A stretch of DNA of 11,733 bases from Dehalococcoidales bacterium. GTDB lineage: Bacteria > Chloroflexota > Dehalococcoidia > E44-bin15. Of this stretch, positions 1 through 5,578 are shown piece by piece. How positions within the stretch are numbered: position 1 is the first letter of the stretch; each line of letters opens with the position of its first letter. Below the pieces are notes generated by a model, which did not search any database, was not told where the DNA came from, and saw only the letters and a program-made list of their open reading frames with translations. Location: NCBI GenBank assembly GCA_012974295.1, contig JAAXQM010000217.1, positions 1-11,733 on the forward strand, given 5' to 3'. Made by a program: the position numbers and the translations under genes.

Positions 1-869
1 CCCAGATATTTATTAAGGATCCAGCTGTCCTCGTACCAACCACAGTGGAAATTCCTTATAGCGAACCAATTGCGCGGCATTATCTTGCTGTAATCACCTA
101 AACCGAATACTTCCATATAATCCCGCAGATATTCGGTGTATTCAATCCTGCATGATGGACCACCACCCATGTTATATACCCTGCCGTAGAATTCGTCGGG
201 ACACTCCAGGGTCTGGACCAGTCCGTAACCTGCATCCTCACTTGTGATAATCTCGATATGTGTATTAGGTGGCTGGTGGAACATTATTGGATCCATTAGG
301 GAATATATCTTGGGGATAGTGATAAAAGTCTGCCGCATCGAGGCCCAATATTTAAGACCTGATTCTATTACCACTCTCTCCGCAGCCATCTTTGTTATCC
401 CATAATAATCGCCGACTGTCGGTTTGAGGGGATCGCCGACCTTTATCCAGTGAAAAGGTGGAAGTCTGTCTCCATAAGTTGCTACGGAACTGATGGTGAC
501 CAACCGTATGTTGTTACCATTGTCCGGCTGCTTCTTTATCGCTTCGACTATATTCCTGGTACCCTCGAAATTACTCTTTCTCGTCTGCTCAGGGTCGTGG
601 TCTGCTGCTGGCGAGATGAACGCGGCGGCATGAAGTACATGATCTACCCCGTCGACTGCAAGCAATACATCATCGGGATTAATCAGATCCCCCCATACGA
701 TTTTTATCCCCTCCTGATTTGCATGTTTGGCAAAGCCTTTTTTATTTTTATTCGAAGGTCGGAGTAGAAGCACAATATCATATTTGTCTTTCCTCCCTAG
801 CAGCACTTTGAAGGCTTCGCCGCCCATTGAGCCGGATGCGCCGGTGAGCAGTACCTTTTTCTTTGCCAT
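1..869 (-). CDS. NAD-dependent epimerase/dehydratase (extended SDR), 3' end cut by window edge
   Basis: The frame stays open for 289 codons from an ATG at 867-869 to the left edge with no stop, so the C-terminus is missing. The protein begins MAKKKVLLTGASGSMGG, a Rossmann fold with the extended-SDR glycine motif GxxGxxG at residues 10-16. The catalytic pair YxxxK follows at Y156 and K160 (YGITK), with an SSVATYGD strand before it that supplies the catalytic serine. This family oxidises, reduces or epimerises nucleotide sugars, sterols or related alcohols using NAD(P). The substrate cannot be told from the sequence. An AGGAGG ribosome binding site sits 4 bases before the ATG and supports this start. 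The radC stop lies only 17 bases upstream, so the gene is probably the distal part of the ribosomal-protein operon. The SDR family call is firm; the exact function is unknown. Confidence 0.88.
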   Translation of the reverse strand, partial: MAKKKVLLTGASGSMGGEAFKVLLGRKDKYDIVLLLRPSNKNKKGFAKHANQEGIKIVWGDLINPDDVLLAVDGVDHVLHAAAFISPAADHDPEQTRKSNFEGTRNIVEAIKKQPDNGNNIRLVTISSVATYGDRLPPFHWIKVGDPLKPTVGDYYGITKMAAERVVIESGLKYWASMRQTFITIPKIYSLMDPIMFHQPPNTHIEIITSEDAGYGLVQTLECPDEFYGRVYNMGGGPSCRIEYTEYLRDYMEVFGLGDYSKIMPRNWFAIRNFHCGWYEDSWILNKYL

Positions 870-886
870 TTTACCCTCCTTTAATC

Positions 887-1582
887 CTACGTAATCCCCA
901 TTCCCCGCTCCTTGAGGCTTTCATAGCGCTGCCTGCCGATGATTATATGGTCCAGCACCTCTATGTCCAGCACCCTTCCTGCTGCTACAATCTGCTCTGT
1001 AACGGTGATGTCCTCGCGGCTGGGTTCGGGGTCTCCCGAGGGGTGATTGTGTACCACGATGACAGCAGGGCAGTTCTCCCGCACTGCCTCTCGAAAGAGC
1101 TCGCTGGGGCGAATCAGCGATGTATTCACATTCCCTTTGTACACCTCGGATATGGATATGACATGATTCTTGGAGGTCAAGTGCAATACCCTGAGCTGTT
1201 CCTGGTCGAGAACGCTCATCTCCGTCATAAGGAGGTTGGCCACATCCTCGGGCGAGCGGATCACCGCCCTTTCTTCGGGCTGGGTGGAACTCAGCCTTCG
1301 CCCCAGTTCCAGGGCGGCCTTGAGCTGGGCAGACTTGGCCTGTCCCATACCTCGCTCGGAGCAAAGCTCGCTAAAGCTCGCTCGGGCCAGGCCGGTGAGT
1401 CCACCAAACCTGGTGAGCATCCTTGTGGCCAGCCCGAGTACATTTTCTGCAGCGGTCCCCGTACGCAAAATAATTGCCAGGAGCTCGCTGTTCGATAGTG
1501 AAGCGGATCCGCTCTCCCTGAGCCGCTCCCTGGGCTGCTCGCTAGCAGGCAGTTCATCGATCCTGAGGTGATATTCCACCAC
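887..1582 (-). CDS. radC: RadC-family JAMM/MPN+ domain protein
   Basis: This 231-residue protein has the usual RadC length and layout. A helix-hairpin-helix-like N-terminal part (about residues 25-100, SNSELLAIILRTGT) is followed by a JAB/MPN metalloprotease-fold domain. The metal site is complete: E146 in SEVYKGNVN, then H178-N-H180-PSGDPEPSRE-D191, the JAMM motif HxH-x10-D. The name comes from an old link to DNA repair, but the biochemical role of the family is unsettled; many relatives occur near mobile DNA, while this one sits in a housekeeping operon. The start is GTG at 1580-1582, preceded by GAGGTG. The next codon is also GTG, so the start could be one codon later. The gene begins 22 bases after the preceding ABM gene, which suggests co-transcription. 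Confidence 0.93.
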   Translation of the reverse strand: MVEYHLRIDELPASEQPRERLRESGSASLSNSELLAIILRTGTAAENVLGLATRMLTRFGGLTGLARASFSELCSERGMGQAKSAQLKAALELGRRLSSTQPEERAVIRSPEDVANLLMTEMSVLDQEQLRVLHLTSKNHVISISEVYKGNVNTSLIRPSELFREAVRENCPAVIVVHNHPSGDPEPSREDITVTEQIVAAGRVLDIEVLDHIIIGRQRYESLKERGMGIT

Positions 1583-1604
1583 AGCTAAACACCTCGGTCC
1601 TATT

Positions 1605-1916
1605 TCAGATACCCTCAGGTAGCGAGGCCCATGGTTCCACGAAAACGCCTGTTTTGGATGGTAGGGTTAACATGGGCTCGATCCTGGCTGAGATATTCAG
1701 GCGATCGGGGTTGTTCTCCCAGTCCCTCCAGTCCTGCAGGCTGTGCCACGTGCTGATAACGAGATGCGTCCCCGATTTATCGACCGAGAATAGCGTTTCT
1801 CCCGCAATGTAGCCCGGCTGATGAATCGCGTGAGCCCTCAGTTCCTTTAATAGCAGACGCAGCTCATCTTGCTGGTCTGGCTTCACCGTTCGTTCTATAA
1901 TGACTTTTACAGTCAA
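1605..1916 (-). CDS. Dimeric alpha/beta-barrel protein, antibiotic biosynthesis monooxygenase (ABM)-like
   Basis: This protein of 103 residues begins MTVKVIIERTVKP and has the ABM/dimeric ferredoxin-like layout. A first strand (VKVIIERTV) is followed by an amphipathic helix (DELRLLLKELRAHAI), the typical QPGYIAGETLFS strand, and a HLVISTWHSLQDWRDW segment. The hallmark of the family is the helix after 'GY..ge.l', then 'st w.s...w..w'. Relatives include quinone- and haem-acting enzymes, and many have no known substrate. The start is TTG at 1914-1916 with AGGAG 8 bases upstream; no in-frame ATG lies near. It lies 22 bases downstream of rplL and 22 bases upstream of radC in the same direction, so it is probably read through from the ribosomal operon. 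Family fairly sure; reaction unknown. Confidence 0.78.
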   Translation of the reverse strand: MTVKVIIERTVKPDQQDELRLLLKELRAHAIHQPGYIAGETLFSVDKSGTHLVISTWHSLQDWRDWENNPDRLNISARIEPMLTLPSKTGVFVEPWASLPEGI

Positions 1917-1920
1917 TATC

Positions 1921-1939
1921 GCTTCTCCTATCCAGAAGC
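1921..1939 (-). promoter_or_regulatory. Small hairpin over the ribosome binding site of the ABM-like gene
   Basis: On the minus strand GCTTCT (1934-1939) can pair with AGAAGC (1921-1926), a 6-bp stem that holds the AGGAG ribosome binding site in its loop and 3' arm. The stem starts at the last base of the rplL stop codon, so ribosomes finishing rplL would melt it. That would couple ABM translation to rplL. No T-run follows, so it is not a good terminator. The pairing is seen; the role is inferred. Confidence 0.3.
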
Positions 1940-2562
1940 TATTTTATCTCAACAGTAGCGCCAGCGGCCTCCAGCTTCTGTTTTATCGTGGCGGACTCTT
2001 CTTTGGTAACGCCATCTTTCACCATTGCGGGGGCAGCGTCCACGAGGTCCTTGGATTCTTTGAGCCCGAGACCCGTTACCTCGCGCACTGTCTTTATCAC
2101 ATTGATCTTGTTGGCGCCGATATCTTTGAGTGTCACGGTAAATTCCGTCTGCTCTTCCACATCAGCGGCAGCCTCTGCGGAAGCACCACCGGCAGGTGCA
2201 GCTACCGCTACCGGGGCGGCTGCGCTAACGCCGAACTCTTCCTCTAGAGCCTTGACCAGTTCGTTAAGATCAAGAACGGTCATATTCTTGATAGCCGTGA
2301 TGAGATCGTCTTTCGTCATAGTTGCTCCTGCCTTAGCAGCGGCAGATTTGGGGGCAGCCTGCTTTGTATCCTTCTGCTTTTTAGGCTCCTCTACCGTCTC
2401 CTCCGCTTTAGCCTCGGCTTTTTCCTTTGTTTTCTGCTTTTTAGGCTCCTCTACCGTCTCCTCCGCTTTCGCTTCGACAGTCTCCTCTACTTTTACCTCG
2501 ACTGCCTCCTCTGCCTTTTCCTCTGTCGTCTCTTCTGCTTTCTGCTCTAGTTCCTCAGCCAT
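1939..2562 (-). CDS. rplL: 50S ribosomal protein L7/L12 with an N-terminal Glu/Lys-rich extension
   Basis: L7/L12 forms the flexible stalk of the large subunit that recruits translational GTPases such as EF-Tu. Residues 82-207 are a complete, normal-sized protein (126 residues). They comprise the L10-binding N-terminal domain (MTKDDLITAIKNMTVLDLNE), an Ala/Pro/Gly hinge (AAAPVAVAAPAGG), and a C-terminal factor-binding domain with NKINVIKTVREVTGLGLKE. In front lies an unusual 81-residue extension that is mainly Glu, Lys, Ala, Val and Thr and is repetitive (EETVEEPKKQK twice). The extension ends in an Ala/Lys-rich linker. The long start (ATG 2560-2562) has a strong AGGAGGA site overlapping the rplJ stop, so the extension is probably translated. 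An internal ATG at 2317-2319 has its own AGGAG site and would give the standard protein. Both forms may be made. Confidence 0.95.
   Translation of the reverse strand: MAEELEQKAEETTEEKAEEAVEVKVEETVEAKAEETVEEPKKQKTKEKAEAKAEETVEEPKKQKDTKQAAPKSAAAKAGATMTKDDLITAIKNMTVLDLNELVKALEEEFGVSAAAPVAVAAPAGGASAEAAADVEEQTEFTVTLKDIGANKINVIKTVREVTGLGLKESKDLVDAAPAMVKDGVTKEESATIKQKLEAAGATVEIK
2317..2329 (-). promoter_or_regulatory. Internal ribosome binding site and ATG for standard-length L7/L12
   Basis: On the minus strand AGGAG (2325-2329) lies 5 bases before an in-frame ATG (2317-2319). Translation from here gives MTKDDLITA..., exactly where the conserved L7/L12 N-terminal domain starts, and a 126-residue product typical of the family. 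The site is either the ancestral start kept after the extension arose, or a working second start. Sequence fact plus inference. Confidence 0.5.
2372..2469. repeat. Two exact 38-bp direct repeats, 60-bp period, in the rplL extension
   Basis: Bases 2372-2409 and 2432-2469 are identical and in phase 60 bp apart, giving a 20-codon unit read on the minus strand as AKAEETVEEPKKQK plus a variable tail. Weaker relatives of the unit (VKVEETVEAKAEE) lie further 5' in the gene. In-frame repeats of this kind can expand or contract, so the extension length may differ between strains. Confidence 0.9.
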
Positions 2563-2563
2563 T

Positions 2564-3088
2564 TTATCCTCCTTCTAATTGTTTTTTACGTGCAACCAGT
2601 AAATTTGTGAAGCCTGCTATATTCGCATTGAGTACATTGACCAGGGCGAATATACTTCCCTGCATCCCGCTCAACAGCTTAGCAATCAGGACCTCCTTCG
2701 GGGGTAGGGTAGCTAGTGTCGCTACCTCAGAGGCACTGAGCACCCGCTCCTTCATCAGTCCGCCACTGATCTTAAGCTCGCTTTTAGCGGAGCGGATGTA
2801 ATCGAGCAAGGCTTTGGCCGGCGCCGTCTCATCGCCATAGCCGAAGGCGATCGCGGTGGGGCCCTCAATAATGCTGTTGAGCTTATCTTTTCCCACCTGC
2901 TCGGCAGCGAAACGGGCCAGGGTATTCTTAATTACCCGGAATTCGATATCCTCCTGGCGTAGTTTGCGCCGCAGCTCTGTCATCTCCGCCACCGTAAGCC
3001 CGATATAGTTCGTAGTTATAACGATATTGGACCGCTCAAGCTTCTGGGCGAGTTCGCTGACTGTCTTCTTCTTCTCCTCCAAACGCAT
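2564..3088 (-). CDS. rplJ: 50S ribosomal protein L10
   Basis: L10 anchors the L7/L12 dimers to the base of the stalk on 23S rRNA and, in many bacteria, represses its own mRNA. The protein has 174 residues, the usual size. It starts MRLEEKKKTVSELAQKL and contains the family's central blocks: NYIGLTVAEMTELRRKLR, FRVIKNTLARFA, GPTAIAFGYGDE and the C-terminal helix GSIFALVNVLNANIAGF that carries L12. The ATG is preceded by AGGTGA. Its TAA stop overlaps the ribosome binding site of rplL, with 1 base between the stop and the next ATG, so translation is coupled. A long leader with a regulatory RNA precedes it. Confidence 0.97.
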   Translation of the reverse strand: MRLEEKKKTVSELAQKLERSNIVITTNYIGLTVAEMTELRRKLRQEDIEFRVIKNTLARFAAEQVGKDKLNSIIEGPTAIAFGYGDETAPAKALLDYIRSAKSELKISGGLMKERVLSASEVATLATLPPKEVLIAKLLSGMQGSIFALVNVLNANIAGFTNLLVARKKQLEGG

Positions 3089-3320
3089 TTCTCACCTCTC
3101 AGTTCTATATAATAATGCTATATCTTCACCTCTGCGATTTGCGAGAGGCTTATCTCTGTGAACAAAAACTCGTGATAGACGAAAAAAATCCCTGCGCCAT
3201 AGACTCAGGGACTCCTGTCTCGCCTCGGCGGGCACATATTAAGCCTTAACGGCACCCGCTGTCTATAGCACTTTTGCCAGCCTTTATTTAGTTGTCGAAA
3301 ACTTGAATAAATTATTCAGC
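3089..3320 (-). promoter_or_regulatory. rplJL leader with L10-type regulatory RNA
   Basis: The 232-base space between rplA and rplJ carries the known L10 leader signature on the minus strand: AGACAGCGGGTGCC (3251-3264), a short GCC-GTTAA-GGC hairpin, then CCCGCCGAGG (3223-3232). GCGGG (3255-3259) pairs with CCCGC (3228-3232). A closing helix of 11 pairs, two of them G-U, joins GTGCTATAGAC (3261-3271) to GTCTATGGCGC (3194-3204). The latter strand covers the loop of a downstream terminator, so the two folds compete. In the known system the L10-L12 complex binds this RNA and lowers rplJL expression. The motif match is direct; which fold L10 favours is inferred. Confidence 0.85.
3182..3211 (-). 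terminator. Rho-independent attenuator in the rplJL leader
   Basis: On the minus strand TCCCTG (3206-3211) and CAGGGA (3189-3194) form a 6-bp stem with an 11-base loop, followed directly by seven T residues (3182-3188). It lies between the L10-binding motif and rplJ, so it is an attenuator and not the end of an operon. A small alternative hairpin (CAGG-AGTC-CCTG) just upstream uses the 5' arm of the stem and would also disrupt it. Confidence 0.82.
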
Positions 3321-4034
3321 TTACGGAGCGCGCAACTCCATGGTTGGCTTCAGGTCAAGCTTGATTCCCGGCCCCATCGATGTGGTCAGCGTGGCGCTTC
3401 GTACGTATTGTCCTTTGGCTCCGCTGGGCTTAGCCTTTATCACTGTCTCGATCAGTGTTGCCATGTTCTCCAGCAACCTGTCTTCATCAAAGCTTACCTT
3501 GCCAACGGGAACGTGTATGACTGCCGTTTTATCTATCCTGAAATCGACCCGCCCCTTGCGGGAATCGCCGATCGCTCTTGGCAGATCCTGGGGAGGGACA
3601 ATGGTTCCCGATTTTGGATTGGGCATGAGCCCGCGTCGCCCGAGGGTCTTGCCCAGTTTGGATACTTTATTCATAACATCGTGGGTGGCGATGGCGACAT
3701 CAAAGTCGAGCCAACCCTCCTCGATCCGTTTCACCAGGTCATCGCAACCTACATGGTCCGCACCGGCCTCTTCTGAGATCCTCACCCCCTCGCCCTGGGT
3801 AAATACGAGCACCCTAACTTGCTTGCCTAGCCCGTGAGGGAGACTGGCGACCCCTCTCACCTGCTGGTCGGCATGGCGAGGGTCAAGACCCATGTGCAGG
3901 TGAAGCTCTACAGTTTCATCGAACTTCACATAGGCTGCCTGCTTTGCTAGCGCGATGGCCTCCTGTGGGTCATACTCCCTGGTACTGTCTATGAGCTTGG
4001 CAGCCTCCTGATATTGTTTGCCGTGTTTGGCCAT
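3321..4034 (-). CDS. rplA: 50S ribosomal protein L1
   Basis: L1 forms the mobile stalk near the ribosomal E site and helps deacylated tRNA leave. This 237-residue protein has the normal length. It shows the N-terminal block KFDETVELHLHMGLDPRHADQ, the signature KLGKTLGRRGLMPNPKSGT, and the C-terminal VRSATLTTSMGPGIKLDL. The ATG at 4032-4034 overlaps the rplK stop by one base (TAATG), with GAGGTAGGA upstream. L11 and L1 are thus translationally coupled, as in most bacteria. Confidence 0.97.
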   Translation of the reverse strand: MAKHGKQYQEAAKLIDSTREYDPQEAIALAKQAAYVKFDETVELHLHMGLDPRHADQQVRGVASLPHGLGKQVRVLVFTQGEGVRISEEAGADHVGCDDLVKRIEEGWLDFDVAIATHDVMNKVSKLGKTLGRRGLMPNPKSGTIVPPQDLPRAIGDSRKGRVDFRIDKTAVIHVPVGKVSFDEDRLLENMATLIETVIKAKPSGAKGQYVRSATLTTSMGPGIKLDLKPTMELRAP

Positions 4035-4456
4035 TATCCTACCTCTATCCCCATACTTCTGGCCGTGCCCTCGATCATCCGCATCGCCCCCTCCACATCG
4101 GCAGCGTTAAGGTCCTTCATCTTAATCATAGCGATCTCGCGGAGCTTGTCGCTGGAAATCGTGCCGATCTTTGTCGTATTCGGTTCACCGCTTCCCTTTT
4201 CCACATTAAGCGCTCGCCGCAGCAGGTCGGTGACAGGCGGCGTCTTGAGAACAAAGCTGAAGGAGCGGTCCGTATATATAGTGATCTCCGCAGGGATAAT
4301 GGAGCCCGACTGGGAGCTAGTGCGCTCGTTATACTCCTTGCAGAAGCCCATTATATTGCAGCCATACTGCCCGAGAATGGGGCCCACTGGAGGCGCCGGG
4401 TTAGCCTGCCCTGCGGGGAGCTGGAGTTTTATCATTGTCATAATCTTCTTAGCCAA
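4034..4456 (-). CDS. rplK: 50S ribosomal protein L11
   Basis: L11 binds the GTPase-associated region of 23S rRNA next to the L7/L12 stalk. The 140 residues match the family length. They include the N-terminal domain with the conserved prolines (KLQLPAGQANPAPPVGPILGQYG) and the RNA-binding C-terminal domain ending in IAMIKMKDLNAADVEGAMRMIEGTARSMGI. The start codon is TTG (4454-4456) after GAGGGATAGGA. An alternative in-frame ATG five codons in (MTMIKLQ) would remove the MAKK start and has no better ribosome binding site. The nusG stop is 31 bases upstream. Confidence 0.97.
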   Translation of the reverse strand: MAKKIMTMIKLQLPAGQANPAPPVGPILGQYGCNIMGFCKEYNERTSSQSGSIIPAEITIYTDRSFSFVLKTPPVTDLLRRALNVEKGSGEPNTTKIGTISSDKLREIAMIKMKDLNAADVEGAMRMIEGTARSMGIEVG

Positions 4457-4487
4457 TCCTATCCCTCAACTTTAAGTATTTACAGTT

Positions 4488-5060
4488 TTACAGTCTCTCC
4501 ACCTGAAGGAAGTCGAGTTCAACCGGTGTATCCCGCCCAAAGAAGGAGATAAGAACTGTTATCTTACCCTTCTCCACATTGAGTGAATCGACCACACCAA
4601 TGAAATCGATAAAGGGACCATCGACTACCCGCACGCTCTCTCCCTGGTGGAAACCGACCTTAACACGCGGTGTATCCGCTCTCATCTGATTAAATATACC
4701 GTTGACCTCTTCCTCATCCAGAGGGATGGGCTTGGCACCGGAGCCCACGAAGCCGGTGACCCCCGGAGTATTGCGCACGACATTCCAGCTCTCGTCGTCC
4801 AGCTTCATATCTACCAGGATATAGCCGGGGAAGACCTTTTTAGCAACCGTTCTTTTTTGCCCATCCTTAATCTCTATCTCATTCTCGGTAGGGATAATAA
4901 CCTGAAAAATCTTATCCTGTGCATCCATCGACCTAACGCGGTGCTCGAGGTTAGTCTGCACCCGATGCTCGTACCCGGAGTAGGTATGAATTACATACCA
5001 CTGCCGTTCACCCTGCATCGTCTCTTGTGGTTTTTCGTCCTTAACGTCTGTTTTCTTCAA
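4488..5060 (-). CDS. nusG: Transcription elongation/antitermination factor NusG
   Basis: NusG binds RNA polymerase and links it to Rho or to the leading ribosome. The 190-residue protein has the NGN domain starting at WYVIHTYSGYEHRVQTNLEHR, with KKVFPGYILVDMKLDDESWNVVRNTPGVTGFVG. A KOW domain follows (GESVRVVDGPFIDFIGVVDSL), then the usual FGRDTPVELDFLQVE end. The N-terminal 20 residues are polar and poorly conserved. The start is TTG (5058-5060) after GGTGA, with an in-frame TAA a few codons upstream; the other option is the ATG at residue 15, just before the conserved part. It sits between secE and rplK, the standard order. Confidence 0.96.
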   Translation of the reverse strand: MKKTDVKDEKPQETMQGERQWYVIHTYSGYEHRVQTNLEHRVRSMDAQDKIFQVIIPTENEIEIKDGQKRTVAKKVFPGYILVDMKLDDESWNVVRNTPGVTGFVGSGAKPIPLDEEEVNGIFNQMRADTPRVKVGFHQGESVRVVDGPFIDFIGVVDSLNVEKGKITVLISFFGRDTPVELDFLQVERL

Positions 5061-5177
5061 ATAATCACCATGAAATTATAGGTAGACTCTATGTAGCGGA
5101 TCGACTGGAAGGTAAAAAAGTTGGTTAAAAGTAAAACCGCTGGCGGTGTTTATTTTACGCTTCTCCCTGCTCCCTTA
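5061..5177 (-). promoter_or_regulatory. secE-nusG spacer with possible weak terminator and internal promoter
   Basis: On the minus strand a short hairpin ACCGCCAGCGGT (5136-5147; 4-5 bp stem) is followed by TTTTACTTTT, a possible weak terminator or pause site just after secE. Further downstream is a perfect TATAAT (5075-5080). Its best -35 is poor (TCGATC at 18 bases). If used, it would start transcription a few bases before nusG and give nusG-rplK-rplA extra expression. Both elements are suggestions from sequence alone. Confidence 0.33.
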
Positions 5178-5399
5178 TCATCCCAGACTGATTACCCAGT
5201 CCATCAACCGTGTAAAACCGTAATCCCAGACGGCGAGAAAAACCCCAATCGATCCGGCGATGACGATCACCATTACGGTGAGCCGTCTTGTTTCCTCTCT
5301 GGTAGGCCAGACCACCTTCTTAAGCTCGGAGATAACCTCGCCGATATAGCCGCGAGTCCGGGGGATGATTTGCCTACCTCCCATCACCTGCCTTTTCAC
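5178..5399 (-). CDS. secE: Preprotein translocase subunit SecE
   Basis: SecE clamps the SecY channel in the inner membrane. The 73-residue protein is the short, single-membrane-span type found in most bacteria. It has the conserved amphipathic segment YIGEVISELKKVVWPTREET followed by one membrane helix (VMVIVIAGSIGVFLAVWDYGF). The start is GTG (5397-5399), one base after the rpmG stop and with AGAGG within the end of rpmG. An ATG five codons in (MGGRQII) is also possible. Coupled to rpmG. Confidence 0.95.
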   Translation of the reverse strand: MKRQVMGGRQIIPRTRGYIGEVISELKKVVWPTREETRRLTVMVIVIAGSIGVFLAVWDYGFTRLMDWVISLG

Positions 5400-5400
5400 C

Positions 5401-5568
5401 CTACCGCACCTCTCGATGTAGCCTGTGGGTTCGACAGCGAGGGCAATACCTCTTCAGCTCTAGACGCTCCGGGTCGTTCCTCTTATTCTTCTCGGTAGTA
5501 TATGTTCGCTCCTTGCACTCGGTACAAGCGAGATGAATAATAATCCTGCCAGTTCCCTTCTTAGCCAA
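5401..5568 (-). CDS. rpmG: 50S ribosomal protein L33
   Basis: A 55-codon gene starting TTG at 5566-5568 with AGAGGA six bases upstream. The product begins MAKKGTGRIIIHLACTECKERTY and ends RYCPRCRTHRLHREVR. It has the zinc-ribbon type of L33, with two CxxC pairs (CTEC and CPRC) about 24 residues apart, and the family's typical TEKNKRNDPERLELKRYCP block. This is the C+ (zinc-binding) form. The gene lies between tuf (10 bases upstream) and secE (1 base downstream), the usual place for rpmG beside secE. Confidence 0.95.
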   Translation of the reverse strand: MAKKGTGRIIIHLACTECKERTYTTEKNKRNDPERLELKRYCPRCRTHRLHREVR

Positions 5569-5578
5569 TCGAAATCCT

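Noticed and set aside
863..1498. Long plus-strand open frame of 211 codons opposite radC
   Set aside because: The minus strand carries a complete RadC with all metal-site residues; the plus frame is its antisense shadow with no family features.
1988..2578. Plus-strand open frame of 196 codons rich in Ser/Ala/Val
   Set aside because: It is the complement of the repetitive rplL coding DNA; its low-complexity content mirrors the Glu/Lys repeats.
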